Shown one piece after another: positions 54,021 through 64,000 of a DNA stretch of 64,000 nt. The notes below the pieces were generated by a model, which worked only from the letters and a program-made list of their open reading frames with translations, was not told the DNA's origin and did no database searches. The position numbers were made by a program, and so were the translations under genes. The stretch covers positions 189,298 to 253,297 of the forward strand of contig NZ_JAZHPF010000004.1 in NCBI RefSeq assembly GCF_036543075.1, given 5' to 3'. Each line of letters opens with the position of its first letter. The stretch's first letter is position 1. This DNA is from Deinococcus sp. YIM 134068. GTDB lineage: Bacteria > Deinococcota > Deinococci > Deinococcales > Deinococcaceae.

Positions 54021-55895
54021 TCAGGGAACGAGCTTGAACAGGAACACGTCCTCCGAACCGTTGTTCGTGTCGGACGCGGCGTTGGTGTACCCCGGCAGCA
54101 TTCCACGGGTGTTGCCTGCCACGAACACCTGTCCGCTGGCGCTTACGGCGAGGCTCTTGGCGAAGGGGTCGGCGTCGAAGTACCCCGTCTTATCCTTCAT
54201 GCTGCCTGTATTCAGCACCCGCGTCGTGACGAGCGTGCCGTCCGGCGTGTACTTGAGGACGGCGTTCTTGAATTCTCCAGTCGTGCTGGAGGGGTTCGAA
54301 GAAAACTGGGCGAGGTACACGTTTCCTGCCGCGTCTAGCCCCAACGGCCCACTTCCTCCAGCCGCGGGGTATTCAAGGCGTGCATCCTGTGACTGCCTCG
54401 TCCACAGGAGAGCCCCATCGCTCCCGTACTTCCGAACGACCGTGTCGGTGGAACCGCCCGCTGGTTGCCCCGAGAGCGAGCCCTGAACATATCCGGCGAG
54501 GTAGACGTTCCCATTGTGGTCGACTTGGAGACCAGAAAAGGTGTCAGGGAGTATGGAGTAGCCCTTGTATGTGGGAAGGTCGCCGATGACGGTGGCCGTG
54601 CCGAATTGCCGCGTCCAGAGCTGAACGCCGGAGGCGCTGAACTTGCTGACGTACTGCACGTTGCCCCCGTCGACCACCGCATTGGGGAAGATTCCCGTGG
54701 TCAGCCCGGAGACGTAGATGTTGCCCGACCCGTCCACGCTCAGCAGGCGCGCGTTGTCCACGCCCTCGGTGCCGAACTGCCGCACCCAGACCTCCGTGCC
54801 GTCGGGAGCATACTTGCGGATGAAGGCGTCGGTCCTGCCCAAGTTGGCCTGCCCCGGCAGGGTGCCGGACACACTGCCGTGCGCGTAAATGTTTCCTGCG
54901 GTATCGACCGTCGCCGTGAGGGTCTGGGTCGCGTCGTTTTTCCCGAGCCGCCGAGTCCAGAGTTCCGTGCCGTCGGGGGCGTACTTACGCACGAACGTGT
55001 CTGCGACGAATACAGGGGCCATGTTGCCGTAGGAAGTGTCGACGTAGGTGCCCCCGGTGGTGCCAACCACGTAAACGTTCCCAGCCGCGTCCAGAAAGAC
55101 CCTGGACGCAGCGTCTGCCTGATCGGTCCCGAACTGCCGGGTCCATACCTCCCTGCCCTGCGTGTCCACCTTGCGGAGGAAGGCGTCCACGTGGCCGCCC
55201 GCGCTCTTCTGGCCGGGCAGGACGCCGGTGGTCGTGCCCACGACATAGGCGTTCCCGCTCCCATCCGTGGCCACGTCATACGCGAGGTCGTTGTCGCCGC
55301 CACCGAATTGAATGGCATATTCCGTGGGCGTGGAGGTCTGCACCGGCTCGATGACGAGGTAATCCACTACCGCGTTGCGGTCCTTGCCCGGTCCCTCGTA
55401 CAGATCGTTCAGGAAGCGGAACACCAGCTCCTGCCCTGGCTGGAGGTCGAACGCCCCGAACGAACGCTGGTCATACGTCGCCGTGTCCAGCGTCGTCGTC
55501 GCCAGCCGCCGCCACTGGGCGTCCAGCAGCGCCACCGTGGGCCAGCCCTGATACGCCTCCCCGCGCCCACGGGCCTTGACGGTGTAGCGTCCGGCGGGGA
55601 GGGAGGAGGGGACGGTGAAGCGCACGGCGTCGTTGGTGCCCCACAGGGCGACGGCGCGGCCCCCGCTGGCGGCGGGGTCGGGGATGACGCGCCCCCCGCC
55701 GATGGGGTCGGACACATCTTGCGAGGTGACGCCCGGCTCGATGCTCGCCTCCTCCGCCTCCAGTTGAAAACCCGTTTCGGACATCGAGGGCACCGTCGCC
55801 GTCTCGCTGCATCCAACTACGCCCAGACTCAGCGCCAGCAGGAGTCCGACCCTCCGTCTGCCCACCCGTTCACCGCGTTGCTGTTGTTCTCTCAT
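54021..55895 (-). CDS. SBBP-repeat lipoprotein with an N-terminal carbohydrate-binding-like domain
   Basis: The 624-residue protein starts at ATG 55895 after a GGAGGGGAAGAGG ribosome site. It has a lipoprotein signal (lipobox VVGC), a domain at about 43-185 resembling calcium-dependent xylan-binding modules (FQLEAEEAS, VALWGTNDAVRFTVP, VFRFLNDLYEGPGKDRN, DYLVIEP), then seven SBBP-type propeller repeats, each with a GNxYVxGxTxG core (for example GNAYVVGTTTG, GNVYVVGTTGG, GNIYVSGLTTG). It probably sits on the cell surface. The ligand is unknown. GC is lower than average. Confidence 0.85.
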   Translation of the reverse strand: MREQQQRGERVGRRRVGLLLALSLGVVGCSETATVPSMSETGFQLEAEEASIEPGVTSQDVSDPIGGGRVIPDPAASGGRAVALWGTNDAVRFTVPSSLPAGRYTVKARGRGEAYQGWPTVALLDAQWRRLATTTLDTATYDQRSFGAFDLQPGQELVFRFLNDLYEGPGKDRNAVVDYLVIEPVQTSTPTEYAIQFGGGDNDLAYDVATDGSGNAYVVGTTTGVLPGQKSAGGHVDAFLRKVDTQGREVWTRQFGTDQADAASRVFLDAAGNVYVVGTTGGTYVDTSYGNMAPVFVADTFVRKYAPDGTELWTRRLGKNDATQTLTATVDTAGNIYAHGSVSGTLPGQANLGRTDAFIRKYAPDGTEVWVRQFGTEGVDNARLLSVDGSGNIYVSGLTTGIFPNAVVDGGNVQYVSKFSASGVQLWTRQFGTATVIGDLPTYKGYSILPDTFSGLQVDHNGNVYLAGYVQGSLSGQPAGGSTDTVVRKYGSDGALLWTRQSQDARLEYPAAGGSGPLGLDAAGNVYLAQFSSNPSSTTGEFKNAVLKYTPDGTLVTTRVLNTGSMKDKTGYFDADPFAKSLAVSASGQVFVAGNTRGMLPGYTNAASDTNNGSEDVFLFKLVP

Positions 55896-56105
55896 CCTCT
55901 TCCCCTCCCGGTGGTCAGCGGCTACGAAGACCTGCCCGGCGCTCCGACACGCCGAGTCTGTCTGTTTTGAACCTGCCTCTACTATGCCGCTTGGGTAGAA
56001 TATCTCACACACCGCGACCGTCTGCACATCTGTTGCTCAGGCAGGGAGGGGCAAGGGAAAACCCCCCCCGCCGTTCCCAGCGAGGAGGTTGCCGGACGCG
56101 CGGAC

Positions 56106-57809
<1,704 letters not shown>

Positions 57810-57970
57810 CGTCACCCTCCTCGGGGTTTCACGCCTCAGCCGGGGGCCAGGGCGCGCGGGTTGCTTAGAAGTTGGACTCAGTATAAGCACGTGAAGGGCT
57901 GTGCGGCTATGCCCCCAGACGGGTTGGATGGGGTGTGGTGGGTACACGAAGTCGGGGGATGGGACTGTCC

Positions 57971-58006
57971 CACCGTCTGACCGTCTGACCGTTGAACCGT
58001 CGAACT
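57971..58006. repeat. CGTCTGAC tandem octads upstream of the PfkB operon
   Basis: CCGTCTGACCGTCTGACCGT continues as TGAACCGTCGAAC: two exact CGTCTGAC units and two diverged ones. This is one of the few such blocks not beside a stop codon. Confidence 0.6.
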
Positions 58007-58026
58007 GGGGCTTGCCGCGCGAGGGG

Positions 58027-58032
58027 TACAGT
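58027..58032 (+). promoter_or_regulatory. -10 box of a leaderless promoter (PfkB kinase operon)
   Basis: TACAGT lies six bases before ATG 58039. Confidence 0.5.
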
Positions 58033-58038
58033 CCGGGT

Positions 58039-58968
58039 ATGACCGCTCATCCCTTCGAGGTCGTCGTTGTCGGCAACGCTGGTCTGGACACCTGCGTGTA
58101 CGTGGAGGGGGAAGAACTCGACCTGACGCGGGAGGGCCACTTCACCCGGAACCGTGACGGAGTGGGGCAGGCGGGCGGGTACGCGAGCCGGGGCTACGCG
58201 CGGCTGGGGCACCGGACCGCCTTCCTGGGGGCAGTGGGGGAGGACGCGGCGGGGGCGCAGGTTCGCGCCGTGCTGGAGCGCGAGGGAGTGGACGTGGGCG
58301 CGACCTTTCCCGACCCGCAGGGCACCGCGCGCAGCGTGAACTTCGTCTTCCCGGACGGACGCCGCCGCAACTTCTACGACGGGCGGGGGCACATGACGCT
58401 GACGCCCGACCCCGCCGCCTGCCGCCGGGTGCTCGCCGGGGCGCGGCTGGCCCACTTCAACCTCCCGAACTGGGCGCGGCTGGTGCTGCCCGTGGCGCGC
58501 GAGGAGGGCGTGGCGATCGCCTGCGACGTGCAGGACGTAAGCGACCCCCTCGACCCCTACCGGCGCGACTTCGTGGAGGCGGCGGACTACCTGTTCTTCT
58601 CGGCGGCGCACCAGCCGGACCCGGAACTCCTGATGCGGGCGTACTGGACGCTCAACCCCCGGCTCGTCATGGTAGCGGGAATGGGGCAGCGCGGCTGCGC
58701 GCTGGGCGTGAACGGCGAGCTTCGGGTCTTCCCGCCGCCCCCGCTGCCCTGGCCCGTGCTGGACACGAATGGCGCGGGGGACGCGCTGGCGGTCGGCTTC
58801 CTGAGCGGGCACGTCTTCGGCGGGCTGTCCCTAGAAGAAGCTGTATGGCGGGGCCAGATTGCCGCGCGCCACACCTGCGCCCAGCGTGTCCCGAAGGAGG
58901 ACCTCATCACCGCCGGGAGGTTGGGGGAAGTCGCCGCGAGCCTGAACGCGTGCCAGACTGCCCCATGA
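58039..58968 (+). CDS. PfkB family carbohydrate/nucleoside kinase
   Basis: Ribokinase-fold kinase of 309 residues. The N-terminal VVGNAGLDTCVYV and GGYASRGYARLGHRTAFLGAVGEDA blocks and the C-terminal catalytic DTNGAGDALAVGFLSGHVFGG (base Asp in GAGD) are present. The substrate-binding lid differs from the ribokinase two genes downstream, so it probably acts on a different sugar or nucleoside. First gene of a three-gene operon with ATGA and GTGA overlaps. Confidence 0.9.
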   Translation: MTAHPFEVVVVGNAGLDTCVYVEGEELDLTREGHFTRNRDGVGQAGGYASRGYARLGHRTAFLGAVGEDAAGAQVRAVLEREGVDVGATFPDPQGTARSVNFVFPDGRRRNFYDGRGHMTLTPDPAACRRVLAGARLAHFNLPNWARLVLPVAREEGVAIACDVQDVSDPLDPYRRDFVEAADYLFFSAAHQPDPELLMRAYWTLNPRLVMVAGMGQRGCALGVNGELRVFPPPPLPWPVLDTNGAGDALAVGFLSGHVFGGLSLEEAVWRGQIAARHTCAQRVPKEDLITAGRLGEVAASLNACQTAP

Positions 58969-59507
58969 CCCCACCCGACCCGGCCCATCACCGTCCCTAT
59001 CTGGAAGAGGCCCTGCGGCTGGCGCGCGAGTCCGTGGAGGCGGGGAGCGCCCCGGTCGGGGCCGTGCTCGTGAACGCGGCGGGCGAGATCGTCGCGCGGG
59101 GCCGCAACCGGGTGGGCGAGGCGCAGACGCCCGAACACGTCGGGGCCGCCAGCGTCGCCCACGCGGAGATGGACGTGTTCTTCGCAGTCGGCAAGGTGCG
59201 GGACGCGGGGACGCTGACCCTCTACACCAGCCTCGAACCGTGCCTGATGTGCGGCGGCGCGAGCGCTCTGCTCGGTGTGGGCCGGGTCGTGTGGGCGACC
59301 GACGACCCCTGGGGCGGGTCGGGCCGCCTCATCGCCTGGAGCAGTCACCCCGCCATGCAGGAAACCGAGGTCGTCCCCACCCCCGACCCTGATCTGGAGC
59401 GTGAGGGCGCTCGCCTCTTCGCCCCGGAGGCCAAACGCGCCTTTCCAGAGGAAGGCTGGGCGCTGTGGCGCGAGCGGTACCCAGCGGAGACCGAGGGCGT
59501 GGAGTGA
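58965..59507 (+). CDS. Cytidine/deoxycytidylate deaminase-fold nucleoside deaminase
   Basis: Zinc hydrolase of 180 residues. Zinc ligands are in VAHAEMDVF (HAE, catalytic Glu) and SLEPCLMCGGA (PCxxC). The general layout suits guanine or tRNA-adenosine-type deaminases, but the sequence after the zinc site is unlike TadA and the substrate is open. ATG 58965 overlaps the PfkB stop and its own stop overlaps the ribokinase start. Sitting between two PfkB kinases suggests purine nucleoside or base salvage. Confidence 0.85.
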   Translation: MTPPDPAHHRPYLEEALRLARESVEAGSAPVGAVLVNAAGEIVARGRNRVGEAQTPEHVGAASVAHAEMDVFFAVGKVRDAGTLTLYTSLEPCLMCGGASALLGVGRVVWATDDPWGGSGRLIAWSSHPAMQETEVVPTPDPDLEREGARLFAPEAKRAFPEEGWALWRERYPAETEGVE

Positions 59508-60394
59508 GCGTTCTCGTCGTCGGCAGTGTGAATGCGGACGTGACGGTGCGGGCGGAGCGGATTCCGGCCCCCGGAGAGACGGTGCTGGGGGAGGAGGCGC
59601 GTGTGTCGCCCGGTGGCAAGGGCGCGAATCAGGCGGTGGCCGCCGCCCTCGCCGGGGCGCGCGTGGTCCTGTGCGGCGCGGTCGGGCGGGACGCCTTCCG
59701 TGAGGCGGCGTTGCGCGGTTTGACGCGGGCAGGCGTGACCCTCTCTTACCTCCACGACCTCGACGCCCCCACCGGCCTCGCCCTGATCACCGTGGCCCCG
59801 AATGGCGAGAACGCGATCACCGTGGCGAGCGGGGCGAACGCGCACGTCACGCCCGCACATCTGCCGCAGGACTGGGAAGGCTTCACCCACCTCCTGCTGC
59901 AAGGGGAACTGCCCCCAGAAGTCACCCGCGAGGCCGCCCGCCGCGCCCACGCCGCCGGTCTCACGGTCGTCCTCAACGCCGCGCCCGCCCGCGACCCGGA
60001 CCCCGACCTCCTCGGCCACACGCACCACCTGGTCGTCAACGAGCACGAACTCGCGGCGCTGACAGGCGGGGTGGAAGTGGAGGCCGATGCGCGCTCCCTT
60101 CTCGCGGGTGGACCGCAGGCGGTGACGGTCACGCTCGGCGATCAGGGGAGCGTGACCGTCACGCCGGAGACCATCTTCCGCCTCCCCGCCCACACGGTCA
60201 CGCCCATGGACACGACGGGAGCGGGCGATACCTTCTGCGGCGTGCTCGTCGCGTGGCTCGCCGATGGTAGCCCCCTGCCAGACGCGCTGCGAGCGGCCAA
60301 CGTGGCTGCCGCGCTCGCCTGCGCGCGGATGGGAGCGCAGGACGCGATGCCGGAGCTGGAGGAGATTCGGGCGGCTCAGGCTCAGGGGGAGTAA
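59504..60394 (+). CDS. rbsK: Ribokinase
   Basis: Phosphorylates D-ribose at O5 with ATP. The 296-residue protein starts VSVLVVGSVNADVTVRAERIP, with the NAD binding-site motif of ribokinases, then GGKGANQAVAAALAGA, VNEHELAALTG and the catalytic DTTGAGDTFCGVLVAWLA. GTG 59504 overlaps the deaminase stop. Ribose released by nucleoside breakdown would fit the neighbouring deaminase and kinase. Confidence 0.92.
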   Translation: MSVLVVGSVNADVTVRAERIPAPGETVLGEEARVSPGGKGANQAVAAALAGARVVLCGAVGRDAFREAALRGLTRAGVTLSYLHDLDAPTGLALITVAPNGENAITVASGANAHVTPAHLPQDWEGFTHLLLQGELPPEVTREAARRAHAAGLTVVLNAAPARDPDPDLLGHTHHLVVNEHELAALTGGVEVEADARSLLAGGPQAVTVTLGDQGSVTVTPETIFRLPAHTVTPMDTTGAGDTFCGVLVAWLADGSPLPDALRAANVAAALACARMGAQDAMPELEEIRAAQAQGE

Positions 60395-60437
60395 GGGGGA
60401 GTTGACGGGGAAGTTAGCTTGGTTGCTCGGCCCGTTC

Positions 60438-60556
60438 ACCCCCACCCGGCCTCCCCCCTCAAGGGGGAGGGGATAAAAGAGCAGGAGCTTTCGCTTTGTT
60501 CTCCCTCCTTGTGGGGGAGGGTCGGGGAGGGGGGTGACGAGCAACGCTCGTCCTCA
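60438..60556 (+). repeat. Copy R6 of the dispersed palindromic repeat
   Basis: CACCCGGCCTCCCCCCTCAA and GGGGGAGGGG, then CTCCCTCCTTGTGGGGGAGG and the palindrome GACGAGCAACGCTCGTC (60537-60553). It ends 18 bases before the -10 box of the next gene. Confidence 0.7.
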
Positions 60557-60573
60557 TCCCGAACCGGATGCTC

Positions 60574-60579
60574 TACCCT
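60574..60579 (+). promoter_or_regulatory. -10 box of a leaderless promoter (DUF1999-like gene)
   Basis: TACCCT lies seven bases before ATG 60587. Confidence 0.5.
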
Positions 60580-60586
60580 GCCCCCC

Positions 60587-61311
<725 letters not shown>

Positions 61312-61322
61312 CCGCCCGCGCC

Positions 61323-61673
<351 letters not shown>

Positions 61674-61732
61674 GCGGGAGGGGCGACGGGCAGACCAGCG
61701 CGGCGGCCCGTTGCCTCTTGTTGGGGCCTACG

Positions 61733-61790
61733 TTTTTCTCCCTCTCCCCTCGTGGAAGAGGGCCGGGGTGAGGGGGCGACGTGACGACTC
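61733..61790 (+). repeat. Copy R7 of the dispersed palindromic repeat
   Basis: CTCCCTCTCCCCTCGTGG, AGAGGGCCGGGGTGAGGGGG and CGACGTGACGACTC; a shortened copy lying downstream of the DUF503 gene and the convergent lepB. Confidence 0.65.
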
Positions 61791-61862
61791 ACCGCGCAAG
61801 CTCCCCTTACAAACAAGAGAGCGCCGACCCTTCAGCCGATGCTCCCCCGTTCCTCCCCGCCC

Positions 61863-62651
<789 letters not shown>

Positions 62652-62677
62652 GCCACTCCCTTGGGTTGTCCCGGCGC

Positions 62678-62683
62678 AGGATA
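62678..62683 (-). promoter_or_regulatory. -10 box of the lepB promoter
   Basis: TATCCT on the minus strand, 26 bases before ATG 62651. A short leader with GGGAG follows. Confidence 0.45.
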
Positions 62684-62812
62684 GCGGACGGCGGGGTGAG
62701 GCGCTGAGGTTGGGGGGAGAGGGGCTGACAGGCTGGGGGTGGACGCTCGGGCTTTGCCTTCCTGCTCGTGGTAGATGACCGCCGCGATTGACGGACTCTT
62801 TTCCAAGAACGC

Positions 62813-62870
62813 CCGGCCCGCTCACCCCCTCCCAGCCTCCCCCCTCAAGGGAGAGGAGCAAAAGTACAAG
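62813..62870 (+). repeat. Copy R8, fragment of the dispersed palindromic repeat
   Basis: CACCCCCTCCCAGCCTCC and CCCCTCAAGGGAGAGGAGCA resemble the end segments of R5 and R6. It lies within the 491-base gene-free region 62652-63142. Confidence 0.5.
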
Positions 62871-62900
62871 CCCTATGTACTCATTATGTACTCATGTAAG

Positions 62901-63074
62901 CCGTTTAGGGCTTGGAACGCCGAATCCATCGGCGTATCGGTTTGGAGAACTTCCGGGCATAGTTACACCGAATGTTCGAATTCTCTGTTCATGATGCTGT
63001 GAAGCTGAACTTTGACGTTGAGGGCTGTGTTCTAAGTTTTGTCGTCTGGCACGATAAACTCAGGCCCTAAACGG
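62901..63074. mobile_element. 174-bp AT-richer element with 11-bp terminal inverted repeats
   Basis: CCGTTTAGGGC (62901-62911) and GCCCTAAACGG (63064-63074) are perfect inverted repeats bounding a segment that is clearly lower in GC than its surroundings and has no convincing reading frame. A small internal hairpin CGCCGA-ATCCA-TCGGCG lies near the left end. No clear target duplication is seen. It may be a MITE, an IS remnant or a structured RNA locus. Confidence 0.5.
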
Positions 63075-63109
63075 GGTACGTATCCAGCCGCCCGCCCAAA
63101 TCCCACCTC

Positions 63110-63142
63110 GCTGACGGCTGACCGCTGACGGCTGATAGCTCC
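63110..63142. repeat. CTGACGG/CTGACCG heptads abutting the patatin stop codon
   Basis: GCTGACGGCTGACCGCTGAC continuing to GGCTGATAGC; four heptads ending just before the stop codon at 63143-63145. Confidence 0.75.
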
Positions 63143-63943
63143 TCAAGCCAGCGCCCGCAGCCGCTCCAGCTCCGCGCGGGCGGCCTCCTCCCCGGCCTGG
63201 ATGGCCTGCGCGCCCCGGTGGAAGCTGGGGAGGTCCACCCCCTCCACCGCCGGGCGCAGGAGCACGTCGGGGCGGTAGAGGCTCAGCCGCGCGTCGGTGA
63301 GCTGGGCCTGCATGATGTCGGCGGCCCGCCGGAGGGCCTGCACGGGGCCGAGGTGCGCCTCCCGCTCCCGCCGCCACAGCCGCCGCCTGCGCTCGGGGAG
63401 TTCGAGGAGGCCGGGGGAGGTCACGTCCACCGCCACGACCCGGTGAACGCCGAGGAAGAGCGCGGCGTCCACGGGCACCTGATTGAGCACCCCGCCGTCC
63501 GCGAGCAGCATGTCCCCGAAGGGCACCGGGTCGATGGCACCGGGATAGGCGGTGGTCGCCCGCAGCGCCGGGAAGAGGTCGCCGCTCGACAGGTACACCT
63601 GCCGCCCGGTGAGCACGTCCGTCGCCGTGACCGCCAGCGGGATCGCCAGTTCCTCGAAGGTCGGGGGGAGGTTGGCCGCCAGCCACGCCTCGAAGGCGCT
63701 CGTCCGCAAGAGGCCGCCCCCCAGCCGCCAGTCGAGGAGCCGCCGCCAGGACACTGCCTCCGCCACCCGCGTCAGGTCGTCCGCCGACGCGCCCGCCGCG
63801 ATGAAGGCCGCGACCAGCCCGCCGATGCTCGTGCCCGCCAGCACCGAGGGGCGCAGCTCCGCCTCCTCCAGCACGCGCCACACCCCGATATGCGCGAGGC
63901 CCCGCGCGCCGCCCCCACCGAGCACCAGCCCGAAACCCGCCAT
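63143..63943 (-). CDS. Patatin-like phospholipase (RssA-like)
   Basis: Serine hydrolase of 266 residues with a Ser-Asp dyad. The oxyanion loop is [15 protein letters not shown] (9-22), the nucleophile S39 is in LAGTSIGGL, and D149 is in [12 protein letters not shown]. The length and [13 protein letters not shown] block match the RssA/YchK group of bacterial patatins. The substrate lipid is unknown. ATG 63943 lies six bases after TACAAT. Its C-terminal third is Arg-rich and helical. Confidence 0.92.
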   Translation of the reverse strand: MAGFGLVLGGGGARGLAHIGVWRVLEEAELRPSVLAGTSIGGLVAAFIAAGASADDLTRVAEAVSWRRLLDWRLGGGLLRTSAFEAWLAANLPPTFEELAIPLAVTATDVLTGRQVYLSSGDLFPALRATTAYPGAIDPVPFGDMLLADGGVLNQVPVDAALFLGVHRVVAVDVTSPGLLELPERRRRLWRREREAHLGPVQALRRAADIMQAQLTDARLSLYRPDVLLRPAVEGVDLPSFHRGAQAIQAGEEAARAELERLRALA

Positions 63944-63949
63944 GCGGGA

Positions 63950-63955
63950 ATTGTA
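63950..63955 (-). promoter_or_regulatory. -10 box of a leaderless promoter (patatin gene)
   Basis: TACAAT on the minus strand, six bases before ATG 63943. Confidence 0.5.
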
Positions 63956-64000
63956 GGCGGGTCCCCGTCCCCGTCCCGCCCACCTTCCCCCCGCCCACCT

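Overview
The window looks like a chromosomal segment of a Deinococcus-type bacterium. The evidence is very high GC, densely packed genes with GTGA, ATGA or TTGA start/stop overlaps, many GTG and TTG starts, and more than twenty genes with a TANNNT -10 box only 5-10 bases before the start codon (leaderless mRNAs). The gene content also fits: carboxynorspermidine synthase, homocitrate synthase, a PIN/TRAM protein, a full cytochrome c maturation set with a Rieske protein, and a DUF1999-like gene. The genus call is inferred from gene content and style; no rRNA or marker gene confirms it. No prophage, complete insertion sequence, CRISPR array, tRNA or rRNA was found.

Layout. 1-9.8 kb: 3' end of proA, then dxs, a lipoprotein, pspA, a secreted protein, the PIN/TRAM protein, DegV, a secreted sugar/sorbosone dehydrogenase-like propeller and a 41-residue secreted peptide. 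9.8-21 kb: aroA, a DinB/DUF1572 operon, carboxynorspermidine synthase, a DHH phosphoesterase, a holin-like/panC/pilT operon, a low-GC orphan, purB facing a broken TPR gene, and an OsmC protein. 21-28 kb: an operon of aroE, a CHASE/multi-PAS histidine kinase and a receiver-kinase hybrid, then phoH. 28-39 kb: an operon of homocitrate synthase, CdiI-like immunity protein, PhzF-like protein and benE; then aldo/keto reductase, Gfo/Idh oxidoreductase, MATE pump, a HigBA-like toxin-antitoxin pair, a CitE-MaoC pair, GNAT and KTSC genes.

39-51 kb is given over to cytochrome c biogenesis. One operon runs ccmC-ccmD-ccmE-ccmF-ccmG-ccmH-(CcmI/cytochrome c fusion)-Rieske. A second runs ccdA-ccmA-ccmB, with a thioredoxin-fold gene upstream. 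Between them lie a lipoprotein, a phosphoesterase and a leucine-rich-repeat protein. 51-64 kb: a receiver protein with a class A penicillin-binding protein, an SBBP-repeat lipoprotein with a probable carbohydrate-binding domain, an acyl-CoA ligase, an operon of two PfkB kinases around a deaminase, a DUF1999/HMA/DUF503 cluster, lepB and a patatin-like lipase.

Intergenic DNA is rich in repeats of several kinds: (i) a roughly 60-175 bp MITE-like palindromic family (nine copies); (ii) short heptad-like tandem repeats with different unit sequences, placed directly against stop codons; (iii) a 105 bp palindromic element at 38.4 kb; (iv) a 174 bp AT-richer element with 11 bp terminal inverted repeats at 62.9 kb. 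Two ccm genes (ccmH and ccmA) appear to draw their N-terminal coding sequence from class (ii) repeats. These repeats, the leaderless promoter architecture, a 14-codon leader coupled to citE and the CcmI-cytochrome fusion are the most unusual observations.
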